A stretch of DNA of 64,000 nucleotides from Romanomermis culicivorax (Eukaryota; Nematoda; Enoplea; Mermithida; Mermithidae), in contig CAWUHX010000162.1 of assembly GCA_963922205.1 (NCBI GenBank), forward strand, positions 682,001 to 746,000. Direction: 5' to 3'. Position numbers and translations under genes: made by a program. A model generated the notes under the pieces. It saw only the letters and a list, made by a program, of their open reading frames with translations, was not told the DNA's origin and ran no database searches. Shown here in pieces: positions 47,276 to 57,890 of the stretch; positions within the stretch are counted from its first letter, which is position 1; the number at the start of each line of letters is the position of its first letter.

Positions 47276-48389
47276 AAAACAGCAGCATGCTGGTGGACAG
47301 AAAACAGTAGCATGCAGGTGGACAGAAAAATAGTAGGTCTGATAGAAACAGAAGGTGATAACAGCGGGTGACAAAAGTATACAAGGAAACAAAGAACATA
47401 TATGGCAACAAAGAACACATATCAGTATATATATTTATGTACAGACCCTGGAATTCATAGTTGAATATTTTCATGCTACTGTCAAATTGTTGGATTTACA
47501 ATTAGTAAGAGAGGCAAATGAAAGCTACTCTAAAATGGTTATGCCTACATCTGTGAAAAAAAAATCATGATACTATGGTATACTGGCAATGCCAGAAAAA
47601 ACGAATTTGCAAGGCCTGTGCTATTTTGTCAGTTGATTGTCAAGCTGGTGGCCATGTTACCATGCCCTATGAGCATACTCACGCCCCAGATGCAACTCGC
47701 CTTCACATTTTGAAAGCAGTGGAAATCACCAGAACACAGGCTACTGATACTCAGGTATGTATGGGGTAGAGAAATAGCCTTAGGAATAGCCTCAACCATT
47801 TTTCAGCTAAAGCTATCAAAACCTCTAAAATACATCAAAAAACCAATTTTCAGATAGTTTTGCGCTTTATAGGAAACTACCCAAACAATTGTAAATAATA
47901 TGACAACAAGCAGTACAGTAGTGGCAGCAGTACACCTTCGAACCACTTCATTAAAACAAATGATTCAACGGCAATGAACTTCAAAATTTCCAGCACAGCC
48001 ACATGATTTGGCATCACTTGAAATTCCTCCAGAATATAAGCTGAATAAATTGGGTGACAGCTTTCTACAGTATGATTCTGGACCTGGACAAAATCGGATA
48101 TTAATTTTTTCCACAGCCAACAATTTCCAAAATTTGCATAATTCTACAAACTGGTATGCTGATGGGACATTCGAAGTGCCCCCCCAAACTTTTCTACCAG
48201 CTCTATACTATTCATGCGTATGTCAATGGACAATGTATTCCTCTTGTATATGGTCTTATGCCCAATAAGCAAAACCAAACTTATGTAAGGTTTCTTCAAA
48301 TTTAGTTGATTTGCTGCGTGATTTAAACCCTACAGCCATTCTTTGTGACTTTGAGTCAGCTTTGATAAATGCTTTGAGGCAATTTGTTA

Positions 48390-48975
48390 TGTTTACTTCT
48401 CTGCTTAGGTCAAAAGGCGTCAGCAATATAACTCAAGTCCTATTGGCTTGTACTCAATCGACTACTGTAGGTCACTCAAAGGAGCTTCCTATTAGTAATC
48501 AACTAAACACAGTGCAACAGTCCTTAAGCCGAAATAAACACAACCTTCAGTCACTAATGAGCAACTGGAAACTCTAACTCTTGCAATCGAAGGGCACTCA
48601 GGGTCTCCCCAGATGCCTCCTAAAGGTTTAATAAATGAACAGAACACACTACAACCAAAGGAGCTGGGGCTTTACCTTGGCGTCGGATCCCGTGTAAGAC
48701 AACTCCCGCTTCTGCTTATTGGGCGAGTAATAAAATAATAAATAATAAATAATAATAATAATATTATTATGTAAATATGTGTGTCGGGCTGTCGACGCTC
48801 CCCTTTATTGGGCGTAAAAGAAATAATATAAAGAAAACAGACGCGACTCGCCCACGACACACCAAAGTATGAGAATGATAAGCATTGCTCTTTTTGGTCG
48901 AATCGTAACTTTGTCGATTCCCCAATTTTGCATAGATGTGGGATTGCTACTACCGTAAGCACATACCCAACAAAT
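48390..48975. mobile_element. Insertion inside the MULE transposase gene
   Basis: The transposase sequence stops at GCTTTGAGGCAATT and resumes at AATTTCCCCTAATGCAG, with AATT(T) on both sides. The inserted 586 bp starts TGTTATG and ends CCAACA, consistent with a solo LTR (TG..CA ends, 4 to 5 bp duplication), but no promoter or polyadenylation signal was identified. It includes an AAT microsatellite (48727-48770). Confidence 0.5.
48727..48770. repeat. AAT microsatellite
   Basis: AATAATAAATAATAAATAAT and continuing ATA/AAT units ending ATATTATTATG. Confidence 0.85.
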
Positions 48976-49769
48976 TTCCCCTAATGCAGTTATTCATGGC
49001 TGCTTATTCCATATGTGTCAAAATATTTATCATCATGTGCAAGAGCATGGCTTGCAGGAACATCATGCAAATGATGCAGAATTTTCCAAACACATCAGGA
49101 TGATTCCAGCTTTATCATTTATCCCTGTCCAACAAGTACACATTGCTTTTGACGACTTGGTCGACTATTTACCAGATGATTGTCGCCCACTAATGGATTA
49201 TTTTGAAGTGGTCGTATTCATAGGAACAGAGTTCATGAGGGCCTGTTCTCTCTGGCACTTTGGAACAATTATAATTGAGTGATAAAGGATTGGCCTTGAT
49301 CAAACAACGCTGTCGAAGCTTGGCATTGGTGGTTTCATTCTTCAATCTGTTGTGATCATTCAACAATTTGGCGTTTTATATCTGCTTTACAGGTTGAAGA
49401 GGCTGTATTCAAATCACGGGTTGAACAATTGCTGGCAGGCCATGTGGAATTACGGAAAAATAAATATGTTGATCTTGACCGCTATATAAAAAATATTGTA
49501 CTTGAATTTGATGAAACTGATAGAATTTAATTTTTATGTGGAATAACCCAAAATTTGTCATGTTGATTATTCACCTCATTTTTTGATAAATAATTTGAAT
49601 TTTGGCTGACAATGGAATAAAAATTATTGCATTTGTACATCATAGTGCCTACAAACATTTTCTTGCACATTTGCCTCATTCTTACTGTTTCTTTATGATT
49701 TTCACATAATTGTTGCATTCACCCAATTGTCATTCATCCAATTGTCTTTCATCCAATTGTTGTTGACCC

Positions 49770-49929
49770 AGGTCAAGGACATTACTCACAGGAAACCTTA
49801 AGAAAAAATTCAAATATCCTTTTAGCCCAATTGGAGTTTGACATGGAACTATTTCAAAATCTGTTGTGTTCAATGCCAGAGCGTTTTCGACAAGTAAGGA
49901 ATGCAAATGGTGGTGAAACAAATTATTGA
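49770..49929 (+). pseudogene. Mariner/Tc1 transposase C-terminus, after the MULE insertion
   Basis: About 52 codons, from GQGHYSQETLRKN to LLCSMPERFRQVRNANGGET and a TGA at 49927-49929. The S-M-P-x-R-h-xx-V-xxANGG ending is that of Tc1/mariner transposases. It continues in frame from 47113 once the MULE is removed. Confidence 0.75.
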
Positions 49930-50128
49930 TTGTATTTAATTTCCCTTTTTTTGAATTTTTTGATCATTTTCGTTTTTAGACAAAAAAAAATTTGATGTTG
50001 GTAGTCCTTTTTTTAAATTAGTTCATTAAATGTAGAATTGAATTCTCTACAGGTTGATCTATTGCATGTCCATGTTGCACTTACACGTATAGCTGCAGGG
50101 GTAGCGCAAATCATTATGCAACACTCTG

Positions 50129-50459
50129 TATATTAACATCTTGGATTCCTGATTCAAAATGAGGAGAAATTACCCCTGCAAAATTTTTAAAACACCATTT
50201 CTGAGAGATCGGCTTATGGTAAGTTGAAAATTTATAATATCTGAAAATGAGTTATTTTGAGTAGGTTTATATGCTGAAAATTGTGGCTGAACTTATAGAG
50301 CATAAAGACAAAATCCAAAGAGCTACATTACCCCAAAGTTTGGAATTCTCACATTTTTTGGCATTTTTTGGTCTGTATACCTGAAATAGCACAGCTTAGG
50401 AAAGACATCTCAAAAAGGAAACTAAATTACAGAGAATCATATCCTGCATTTAATGAACG
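50129..50459. other. Non-coding DNA between mariner element and LTR relative
   Basis: Nothing recognised. Confidence 0.3.
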
Positions 50460-51060
50460 TGTTGTAGTGTGTTTCCTCTGATTTTGTTGGATTTTATAAA
50501 GTTTGTTGTTTTTGAAGAAACGCCCACAGGCATGTTGTTGACTGAGCATAGAGGACCATTCCAGACTGTTTACTGTAAGTTTCAGATTCAGTAGGTGTTG
50601 GTGTGAGTTCTTTTTTCATTATTAGTAGTCAGTTCCTCCCCATGTGCCTGATTTTCGTTTTGTCTAGCATGGGAGAGAGCATTCATTAACCACGCTCCCA
50701 TGCCATTTATATTGTGTGCTAGTCATTATTGTGCAATTTTTTGGTTTTAGTAAGTGTACATTTTTAGAGTAGGCAAAATTATAGGAGAGAGTTGCCCCCT
50801 TTCCTAAGACAGTTATTGGGTTACTCTCAAATTTTAAAACCAAAGGTTTATCAATTTGGGCCATTATTTGTGGGTTTAAGTACTTCTCCTGTTGTCCATC
50901 TCAGGTAGGTGTAGAATGGTGGGAAACTCTTACAATAAGGTCGACCCTGGCTGTCTCTCCTGCCCATTCTCTATTCTCTTCCAACCCATGGACAAGGACA
51001 GGTAACGGCCTGAGGGATGCTCAACCCCTCATTAATTTCCAAAAAACAAATGTTTTACAA
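50460..51060 (+). repeat. Solo LTR-like copy related to the 3' LTR at 40970
   Basis: It begins TGTTGTAGTGTGTTTCC, like the LTR at 40970 (TGTTGTAGTGTGTTCTCC). It has GGGTTTAAGTAC in the same relative place, and ATAAGGTCGACCCTGG against ATTAAGGACGAATCCTGG. The right end (TTTTACAA near 51060) is uncertain. No polypurine tract or coding sequence flanks it, so it is a solo or fragmentary LTR of a related but diverged family. Confidence 0.55.
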
Positions 51061-51950
51061 TAGGCTTATGTCTTTTTTATGCTTGCATGGACATAACATA
51101 AAATATAAAAAAATTGTGAAATTCCAAAGTTTAGGATACTTTAGGAACAGGAATTTTTGAAAAATAAACTCCATAAAAATATTCAAAATGTAAAACTACA
51201 CATTGTACCTGATTTTTAGTTATGATTCACTCCTAAAATACACTTTCTGAGAAATTCAGCTTCTCATACAGAGAGTTGTGATAAGTAGAAAAAATAACCC
51301 TACCTGAAAATCACATATTTGATGTAACTTGATGGGCTAGTAAAATCACATATTTGATGTAACTTGATGGGCGTTTTGCAAGTGACGTCAGAGATCCTAT
51401 TCTGAAAATTTACCCAATATGTTAGCATCAAATTTTAAAAGCAAAAATAATCATTTTTTCAAAAAAATTAAACATGTATACTGCTAAAGCTCAGAAACAC
51501 CAAAAAGTTCCCCATACAGTAGATAGTTTACAGTGTCTTCTCCCTGCTAACAAATAAATACGGAAATTCATGTATAGCTAGAGGATCACTGAACTTGAAA
51601 TATGAATTCCACCTTATAATTACATTTTCTGATAGTTGCAACCTCTATTGTGGGAGAATCAAGACTTGACATATTCCAAACATGAGACATTAGAACAAGT
51701 TTCATATGATAAATATTAATTTAATGCTCACTTTGCATAAAAAATAAGATTACCATAGCTACAGTACCTTAAAGTTGAGAATTTGTCCGTCTATTTATGA
51801 GATTTAAGAAGTATTGGCCTAGACAGGACCTAGCTTTATGGTTGAACATTCATTAGATGCGAAATGCAATGCTCTATAATGTGATATAAAAGTTTTTTTT
51901 CTTATGCATTTTCAAGTTTTTAACAAGATATACAATTTTTAAAATAAGAT
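51061..51950. other. Non-coding DNA with a 31-bp duplication
   Basis: AAAATCACATATTTGATGTA and the following ACTTGATGGGC (31 bp) occur twice, at 51307-51337 and 51342-51372, separated by TAGT. No gene seen. Confidence 0.5.
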
Positions 51951-52210
51951 GTATTTATGGCATGAAGCGCCGATAAATTTGACGTTTTTGACCATGTTTT
52001 GTACAAAAATTAACATTTTACATTAAAAAATTGACATTTTTCAGTATTTTTCCGACCAAAAGTATGGGTGTCCCTACGGCTACCATGTGGCTAGCCATTG
52101 GATTGGAAAATCCTGGGGGGGGGGCGGTCGCCCAGTGGCTAGCCATATGGTCGACGATTTCTGGGGGTGGGGGTTCCCATATCACTTCCCCCCCCCCAAT
52201 TACATGTATG
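51951..52210. repeat. Dispersed repeat C, copy 1
   Basis: Collinear with 59509-59710: GTATTTATGGC, AAATTTGACGTTTTTGACCA, TTTTTCAGTATTTTTCCG, GGTGTCCCTA, GTGGCTAGCCA, GACGATTTCTGG and ATTACATGTATG. This copy has a partial internal duplication of the GTGGCTAGCCAT part and long C and G runs. Confidence 0.6.
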
Positions 52211-52621
52211 CCCTCTTGCACATTTTTGCCTAGCATTAACTCAATTTTTTCCGATTATTCCCCCCTCACTTGGGAAAATTTCATCAATCACATCACTTTC
52301 CAAGGACTAATAGTCACACTAATTATAGGCACATACAACTAATTTCAGTACTCTTCTTTCCTAAGCATATCATGTCTCAGACAGCTACCCTCCCCAAGAT
52401 GTCAAAAATCTGCTTTGTACAGTAAATGGCAATCATTTGTTATTATACTTGTATAACACTGCACTTGATAACTGTCCCACAAGAATGTCACAAACAACTA
52501 AAATCACTTGGCTCAGCTCTCAACTGATACATTTACTGCTCCCTAACTCAAATTTCCTCCAATATATTCAAATTATTCATCATATTATTCTGACATATTT
52601 CAAAACACTGGTTCTTCATCA
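52211..52621. other. Non-coding DNA 3' of the Merlin-type transposase
   Basis: No element ends recognised. Confidence 0.3.
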
Positions 52622-53400
52622 TCATTCGGTTCTTCCATGGAATTTTCGACCATTTCTTTTGCAACACGAGGACAACTCTCCCGCCAATCGACAAAATTCT
52701 GGAATGGGATCGAGACCTAGGTCTCTGCATCGCTTTGAAAACATGTACCGAGCTAGATTTCCAGGCACATGTGCTTTGATCCTTCCAGATGACGAAAAGG
52801 AAGATTTGGCTGCCCGCCATATGGACTCAATGCTATTTGTGTGGGCACCAGTTTCAGGGTCTTTGAAAGTCAAAGAGTGATTGACCTTCATATGCTTGTA
52901 GCAGTTATCCGACTGGCAGTCATATGCCTTCCAGTAGTCACTGATGATCACTGTACCCAGTTCAATCCAATCTCGTATAATCAGCAACAAGGTTACAGTC
53001 CCACAAGCTTCAACAGCCACTAAGAAGACTCGACCAGAGTCTCTTTCATAGCCACCAAATACCCTTTGGCCTTCAACTTTGCGACCTTTGTGATATTTTC
53101 TCTTACCAAATTTGCTTTTGTCAATCTCCACGATCTTTCCAGGACTGCCGAGTTTCACAGGAAATGGAAAAAAGCATCGAAAACGACTTCTCTGCAGAAG
53201 GAAGACCAGTCAACACCACTTTTCTCTGAAATTCCACCTCGCAGATTAATTGATGAGATGCTGATTTCGCCCAGAGATGACAGAAAACAAGAACTTTCCA
53301 AAATGGTAGGTGAGAATTAGCAAAAAATGTTCCAACTTTCAACCCGATACAAGTTTCGCAGGCGATTGACTTTTTTTTATTCCTCGATATCTTCGCACTA
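52622..53400 (-). pseudogene. Merlin-type (ISXO2/IS1595-like) DNA transposase, frameshifted
   Basis: The minus-strand frame 53158-52622 holds VEIDKSKFGKRKYHKGRKV, VFGGYERDSGRVFLV, TVIISDYWKAYDC and VNHSLTFKDPETGAHTNSIE: the DDE domain of ISXO2-like transposases (D of EID, D of SDYWKAY, E of SIE). In animals this domain marks the Merlin superfamily. The upstream part (53400-53140) continues in another frame with CETCIGLKVGTFF and LPFWKVLVFCHLWA, the family's N-terminal region, so one frameshift lies near 53140. Inverted-repeat ends of the element were not found. The frame ends at about 52622 after a basic stretch. Confidence 0.8.
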
Positions 53401-53470
53401 CAAGCCCATCGAAACAAATTGATCTGAAAAAATTTGCACTGATTTATTAAAAATAACAGTGTGTTCATAG

Positions 53471-53544
53471 CTTGAGTCGGAGCCTAAGCCTAAGTCGGAG
53501 CCTAAGCCGAAGTCTGAGCCTGACCTCAAGCCTTGCCTAAGCTT
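53471..53544 (-). repeat. Degenerate GCCTAA (TTAGGC complement) array
   Basis: Four exact GCCTAA hexamers among variants in about 75 bp (AGCCTAAGCCTAAGTCGGAG). This is the complement of the array at 45191-45330, so the two are inverted relative to each other, 8 kb apart. Confidence 0.55.
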
Positions 53545-53711
53545 TACCCTTCTTTGCATGTGCAAAATATACGGAACTTTCAAAAATCTGTCAAAAATCA
53601 AGCAATGATGATAGAGCGGTGCATCTTGTTGTATTCGATCCAGCATGTTTGAAAGTTACTGTACGGAATCGATTCTCACGAGAAAGCATAATTGCGAAGC
53701 GAGATCTGTAA

Positions 53712-54190
53712 CAGTGTTTTTTTTCTGCCAAAACATGGTTTTTGGCACAAAAAAATTTGGAATGGCACAAAAAATTTTGAGCGTTTGTGCCAATTGGCAC
53801 AAAATTTTTGGCTGGTCAAACATTAAATTTCCTTGATTTTTAAGACGTTTTAGGGGCTGAAAATACAAGAATTTTTCGGCGCTTCTCGCCGAGTCAATGA
53901 ACATACTTAATATTTCCTATTCCCAATGTTTTTTCCCCAAATCGTGCTTTTTCGGGAAAAAAATTCGGAAAAGGGAAAAAAATTTTCGGCTCTTTCCCCA
54001 TTTGGGGAAGAAAATTTTGGGGATCGGCACTGTTTTTTTTCCCCCAAATCGTGCTTTTTCGGGAAAAAAATTTTAGGCTCTTTCCCCATTTTTGGGGAAG
54101 AAAATTTTGGGGATCGGACACAGAAAAGATGCATTTTGGTGCATTTTAGAAGGTCATAATCTCAAAATTTTCCGGCGCTTCGCGCCGATT
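53712..54190 (+). mobile_element. Cluster of hAT-like element ends with swapped words
   Basis: Three left ends of the form CANNG followed by a T run and a C: CAGTGTTTTTTTTC (53712), CAATGTTTTTTCCCC (53924), CACTGTTTTTTTTCCCC (54028). The first leads a GTGCCAATTGGCAC word set including the perfect 20-bp palindrome at 53784-53803. The other two lead TTCCCCA..TGGGGAA words and are a near duplicate of each other (about 105 bp apart). Two GC hairpin modules follow (53826-53892 and 54123-54187). Compare the intact element at 56833-57890. Confidence 0.55.
54123..54187 (+). repeat. Constant GC-hairpin module
   Basis: GATGCATTTTGGTGCATTTT, then AGAAGGTCATAATCTCAAAA, then a perfect hairpin CGGCGC-TTC-GCGCCG at 54173-54187. 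The same order occurs at 56949-57012 and, inverted, at 56632-56690 (decayed) and 60430-60465 (partial). Weaker copies are at 53826-53892 and 60055-60093. Confidence 0.7.
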
Positions 54191-54540
54191 ATAACTTTAA
54201 TAATCATTATTATGCATCATTACTAACCCCTGGCGCGGCTTTTAGCATGTCTACTTTCATTTATCATATAATCTATAATAGTTTTCATCATCTTGAACGG
54301 CTAAATTTTATAAGTCGGTTCCCGGCCTTCAGCCTAATTATTTGTATATGAATTGTTAATTTTGAGCATGGATTTCTGTGACTAGTGAGTAGACATTAAT
54401 TTTTCCCTTAAAATTTTCCTCAGGCCTAGGCTTAGGGTACAGCAGCTGCGCCCGAAGGGCGCAACGCTGTTGAGGCTCTTCCAAATGAAGTTGTTTAGTT
54501 AAAATAGTTCCGAGGAAAGGAATATAGTGATAATACTTTC
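54191..54540. other. Non-coding DNA
   Basis: Contains GCAGCTGCGCCCGAAGGGCGCAAC at 54441-54464 (hairpin GCGCCC-GAAG-GGGCGC with a one-base offset). Otherwise nothing recognised. Confidence 0.35.
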
Positions 54541-54613
54541 TGGTGAAATTGTGTAGTGGTAAACGCATCAAGTCCATAGGCTGGTGGACCAGGTTCGATT
54601 CTTGAAGATGGAC
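54541..54613 (+). ncRNA. tRNA-like, SINE-type sequence
   Basis: TTGTGTAGTGGTAAACGC resembles a D arm and box A, and AGGTTCGATTCTTGA resembles box B and a T arm (four of five pairs). There is no acceptor stem and no standard anticodon arm, so it is a decayed tRNA-derived repeat rather than a tRNA gene. Confidence 0.4.
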
Positions 54614-55747
54614 AAAATTTTTTTGTAGTGACAAGAAGTATGTAACATGTGTGCAGATTTATGCAAATGTGTTCCTGAATATCATGAGCGGGTGGATTTT
54701 CGAACGGATCTGGATGGCTGGCATCTTAAGGAGTCCGAAACTACCGGTTTCGACCATAATTGGGAAGGGAACCGAATGTATAGTGTTTCCATCTATGTCT
54801 TGATTTATCCACCACTCGTTTGTTTGTATTTATCCATTTTTATTTTGAATTGGTGACTTTTCCAAAAGCAATCAAAATGTGCATTTCTTTAATTCTACTA
54901 TTACCGTATTACTTGAACTGACTTGTTTACACTTTACATGGAGAATAATAACTAAAACAATATTGGTGCCTGAAGTTACAGAAAACTTCTATAAACAAAG
55001 ACTGTATCGGTCTCAGTTGCTGAAATGTGCTTGTGGCCAAATCGACACACACATCAGTAATTAAATAACACACTATTGTTTATACATATGAACATGATAG
55101 AAGATCGACCTTTAAGTATATTTATTTGGAAAATTCGGGTTGAAAACTAGAAAGAATTATGATTTTTCTACATTTAATAATAGATCACATCTCAGTATGC
55201 TTCAAACTTTAATGCACACCTATAATCGTCTTTTTGATGAAAGCTAAAAATAACTTTTGCTTTTGATGAAAGCTAAAAATACCTTTCGCTATGGTTCTCA
55301 ACAGGAACCATAAGCATAACAAACTATAAGATATTTCGTCAAAAAACTCTTCACTTGGGCTGTCATTTGCCTGAACACAGCCTGCTCAATGTTCACCTTT
55401 CCCAAGTAGAAAACCAAAAAAAAATTAGAAAGAAAACAAAAGATGCATCTTAAAACACGTCTAAACTAAAAACCTACAAAGCAGGTACCAGTTCATATTT
55501 AACTAGAAGTATTCAGTGGCTGAAATGGTCATAATAAAAACCCATTCCTCCTTTCTGGTCTTTTTTCGTTACACAAATTTTAGGCGAGAAAACAACTAAA
55601 TACGTTTTGATTCATTAATATTCATGAGGATGGCGGATGCCCGTATTTTTGTGAAGGAGAAAAACGCAAAGCAGACTGAAGGCCAAAACTACGGACATTG
55701 TATTGATTACTTGCGTATAAATAGTATGCGTTTATTTTATTAAAGTA
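54614..55747. other. Non-coding DNA with a 29-bp tandem duplication
   Basis: TTTTGATGAAAGCTAAAAAT starts two tandem 29-bp units at 55232 and 55261. No gene recognised; frames at 54647-55064 lack domain or splice support. Confidence 0.4.
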
Positions 55748-55893
55748 TCCTACCAGTAATCCACCAGTAATGCGTCATGGCCGCCAAACTATCAACTAGT
55801 AAAGCACCAGTAATCCACTATTTCATCTCGAAATTTCTACCAGTAAAGACCCAGTATATCGCCAAGACATTCACCAAAAGATTACTGGTGCTG
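55748..55893. repeat. Array of ACCAGTAATCC words
   Basis: CTACCAGTAATCCACCAGTA, then GCACCAGTAATCCAC, TACCAGTAAAGACCCAGTA, and an inverted AGATTACTGGTGC at the end. This is a compact inverted-repeat unit of about 145 bp made from one word. Confidence 0.55.
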
Positions 55894-56832
55894 CAACAAA
55901 TTTGTCCCGTACTGTAGAATTATTTAAATTTCGTCAGCATTCCATTTCTTTTAGAGTCATCGTGAAATATTTTCTTGCACATTTTTTTCTTATCTGACTG
56001 AAATGGTTCAGCTGCAAAATAGGTTGAGCAGAGCACGATTATTACAAAAAATTAATGCGTCTTAAACGTTAACTTTTCATTAAACTTTTGGCATAAAACT
56101 TTTCCGCAGTTTTTCAGCATGTTTCTAGTAGAAAAATTTTTTTGTGCCATTGGCACAAATTTTTTTGGCCGTTTGTGAAAAGAAAAGTAAAAAGGGAACA
56201 GAGCATGCGATATTCAAAGAGTAAATTCATGAAAAAAGAAGAAAATGACAAATAAAAAGAAATATGCAATAGTAATGTACGTAGTCAAAACTCAAGACTC
56301 ATAAAAATAAATATAATGCACAAAAAAGCTGAAATTACAGGCAGTTTTAAAGTATACCGTTTTTGATAAGAGAGTTTTAAATTCATAGATTATTACATAC
56401 AAACTGCAGTTGAAAATCACACAGACGTCTGACAAGTGTCTAAATTTTTGCTTTTCAAACCTGTCTGTGAGCTAATTATATAACAATCCTTTAAGTGACA
56501 AAAAATTAGAATGATAAGATCAGCAAAAACATAACAGGTGTACTAAAAAACAATAAAATGTTAATTGAGTAATGACGAAATTTATTAAGAGCCACTTGTG
56601 AAAAATTCAGATGAATAATGATAAATATACCTGCGCCGGAATGCTTGGACGTTTTGACCTTTTATAACGCACTAGAATGCACCTTTTTGATCTGGTCGGC
56701 CAAATTTTTCTGCCACATTCTGAATTTTTTTCTTATTATATTGCAAATGTTGAGAGAACAGTGCCCCAAACTGTCTGCGGTCAATTGACATTTCGACCTT
56801 AGTGTTTTCAAATATTTGTTGACAATCACAAT
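55894..56832. other. Non-coding DNA with fragments of the hAT-like family
   Basis: 56141-56159 is TTTGTGCCATTGGCACAAA, a near-perfect palindrome using the same word as 53784-53803. 56632-56690 is an inverted, decayed copy of the GC-hairpin module. Otherwise AT-rich. Confidence 0.45.
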
Positions 56833-57890
56833 CAGGGTTTTTTTTTCCGCACAGTGCGGACTTTTTTTGGGCTGTGCGGAAACATTTTTGGGCATTTACC
56901 GCACAGAACGGAAATTTTTTTGGGTGTTTCTACTGCTGGCATTGATGAGAAGGTGCATTTTAGTGCAATTTAGATGGTCAAAATCTCAAATTTTTCCGGC
57001 GCTGCGCGCCGGCAGAAAAAATAATTTATGATATTAACTACAATTTAGCTGAAGCGCAGCCAAAAAGAAGTTTACTTTGATTTCTCGGTTGTCCCTGACT
57101 GTTTCCATCGATCTTATATGTCTCTGCTAGAGTGAGTAAAACTCGTCACTTTGTAGCGTGAATTAGAATTTTCATACGAATTTGCTGATTTTCCCACATT
57201 TCTCCACACATTTATTTAATACCATCATTTTTCTAGGAAAAATCTAAACCGAAAGTATTACAAATTATCTCTAGAATACATTTTCCAACATTTCAGTTGC
57301 TCCTTTGTTGAAAAATTCTCTGGTGTGACGCATCGGAAGTTAAATGTGCATGGTTTTCATGATTTGAAGTTCCTCATCTCATTCATCAATTAGTAATCTT
57401 CAGTATTAGATCCGGATTTTGTTGAAAATTGAGATTTAATATTGATCTTCATGAATTCTTTCTCTCACTTGAAGTTTTCTGAACTTTGTGAACACACATT
57501 TCGTGATTGGAAAACTACACAATTTTCGACTGAAAGTGTAAATCTTTTATTTTAGAGATAAAGGTTGAAAATGCTAATTTTCCAGTATTCTAGAATATCA
57601 AAATGTAGAAATTGAATCAATTGGAAAATCGATTGAAATCTATAAATCACCGGCTCCAATCACAGAAATGACAGCAGCAACTATTAATTTTGTTTAATCA
57701 AGCTAAAATAATGTTTTTGTGCTAGAAAAACAGATACTTTACATTATTTTCTTAGCAATCTATAATTTTCGCTCATTTCGCACATTTTTCAAATGATCTA
57801 AACCTCGAACGGAAAAAATTTCCGTGTGCGGAAAAAATTTTGGGTCATTTCCGCACGGTGCGGATGAAGGCGTGCGGAAAAAAACCCCTG
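56833..57890 (+). mobile_element. hAT-type non-autonomous element with CCGCACNGTGCGG words
   Basis: The ends CAGGGTTTTTTTTTCCGCAC and, inverted, CAGGGGTTTTTTTCCGCACG are flanked by an exact 8-bp duplication ATCACAAT (56825-56832 and 57891-57898). That is the signature of hAT transposons. Next to both ends lie words of the palindrome CCGCACNGTGCGG. The GC-hairpin module is at 56949-57012. The remaining 800 bp is AT-rich and non-coding. Confidence 0.85.

Larger units (their letters stand above)
47575..49520 (+). pseudogene. MULE transposase with FLYWCH zinc finger, broken
   Basis: A FLYWCH finger at 47575-47710 (VYWQCQKKR, CKACAIL, HTHAPD) is followed by an apparent intron from GTATGT at 47755 to TTTATAG near 47871. 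The transposase core begins with GQNRILIFSTANNFQNL and NWYADGTFEVPPQTF, where the aspartate of YADGTF is the first catalytic residue of MULE transposases. AILCDFESALINAL follows with the second. Then an insertion of about 590 bp splits the gene, after which GCLFHMCQNIYHHVQ and a segment ending in DYFE resume. There are several stops and frame changes (for example after 48268 and 49282). FLYWCH plus MULE is a known pairing in animals. The enzyme cut and moved the element. Confidence 0.75.
47123..49768 (+). mobile_element. MULE (Mutator-like) element nested in the mariner element
   Basis: Bounded by arrays of CAATTGGGTGAA words in inverted orientation (47123-47275 and 49708-49768) and flanked by AGGTCAAGG on both sides (47114-47122 and 49770-49778). 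A 9-bp duplication is typical of Mutator-like elements. It carries a broken FLYWCH plus MULE transposase gene. Removing it and one duplication restores the mariner reading frame across the site. Confidence 0.85.
46761..50128 (+). mobile_element. Mariner/Tc1-type element, internally deleted, host of a nested MULE
   Basis: Ends CAGGGTGTTGCATAATGA and, inverted at the right, CAGAGTGTTGCATAATGA. The inverted repeats run about 95 bp, through CCCCTACAGCTATATGTG to TAGAGAATTCAATTCT. TA dinucleotides flank both sides (46759-46760, 50129-50130), the target duplication of this superfamily. Only the end of the transposase gene remains, so the copy lost most of its coding region. A MULE element sits inside at 47123-49768. 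Confidence 0.85.

Noticed and set aside
47077..47474. Cys/Pro/Asn-rich minus-strand frames
   Set aside because: Produced by the CAATTGGGTGAA terminal repeats of the MULE read on the other strand.
53894..54159. Overlapping Phe/Pro/Lys-rich frames on both strands
   Set aside because: They are translations of the TTCCCC/GGGGAA word arrays and their tandem duplication.
53876..57012. GC hairpins as Helitron 3' ends
   Set aside because: No CTRR terminus 10 to 12 bases after any hairpin, and one module lies inside an element with a clear 8-bp hAT duplication.
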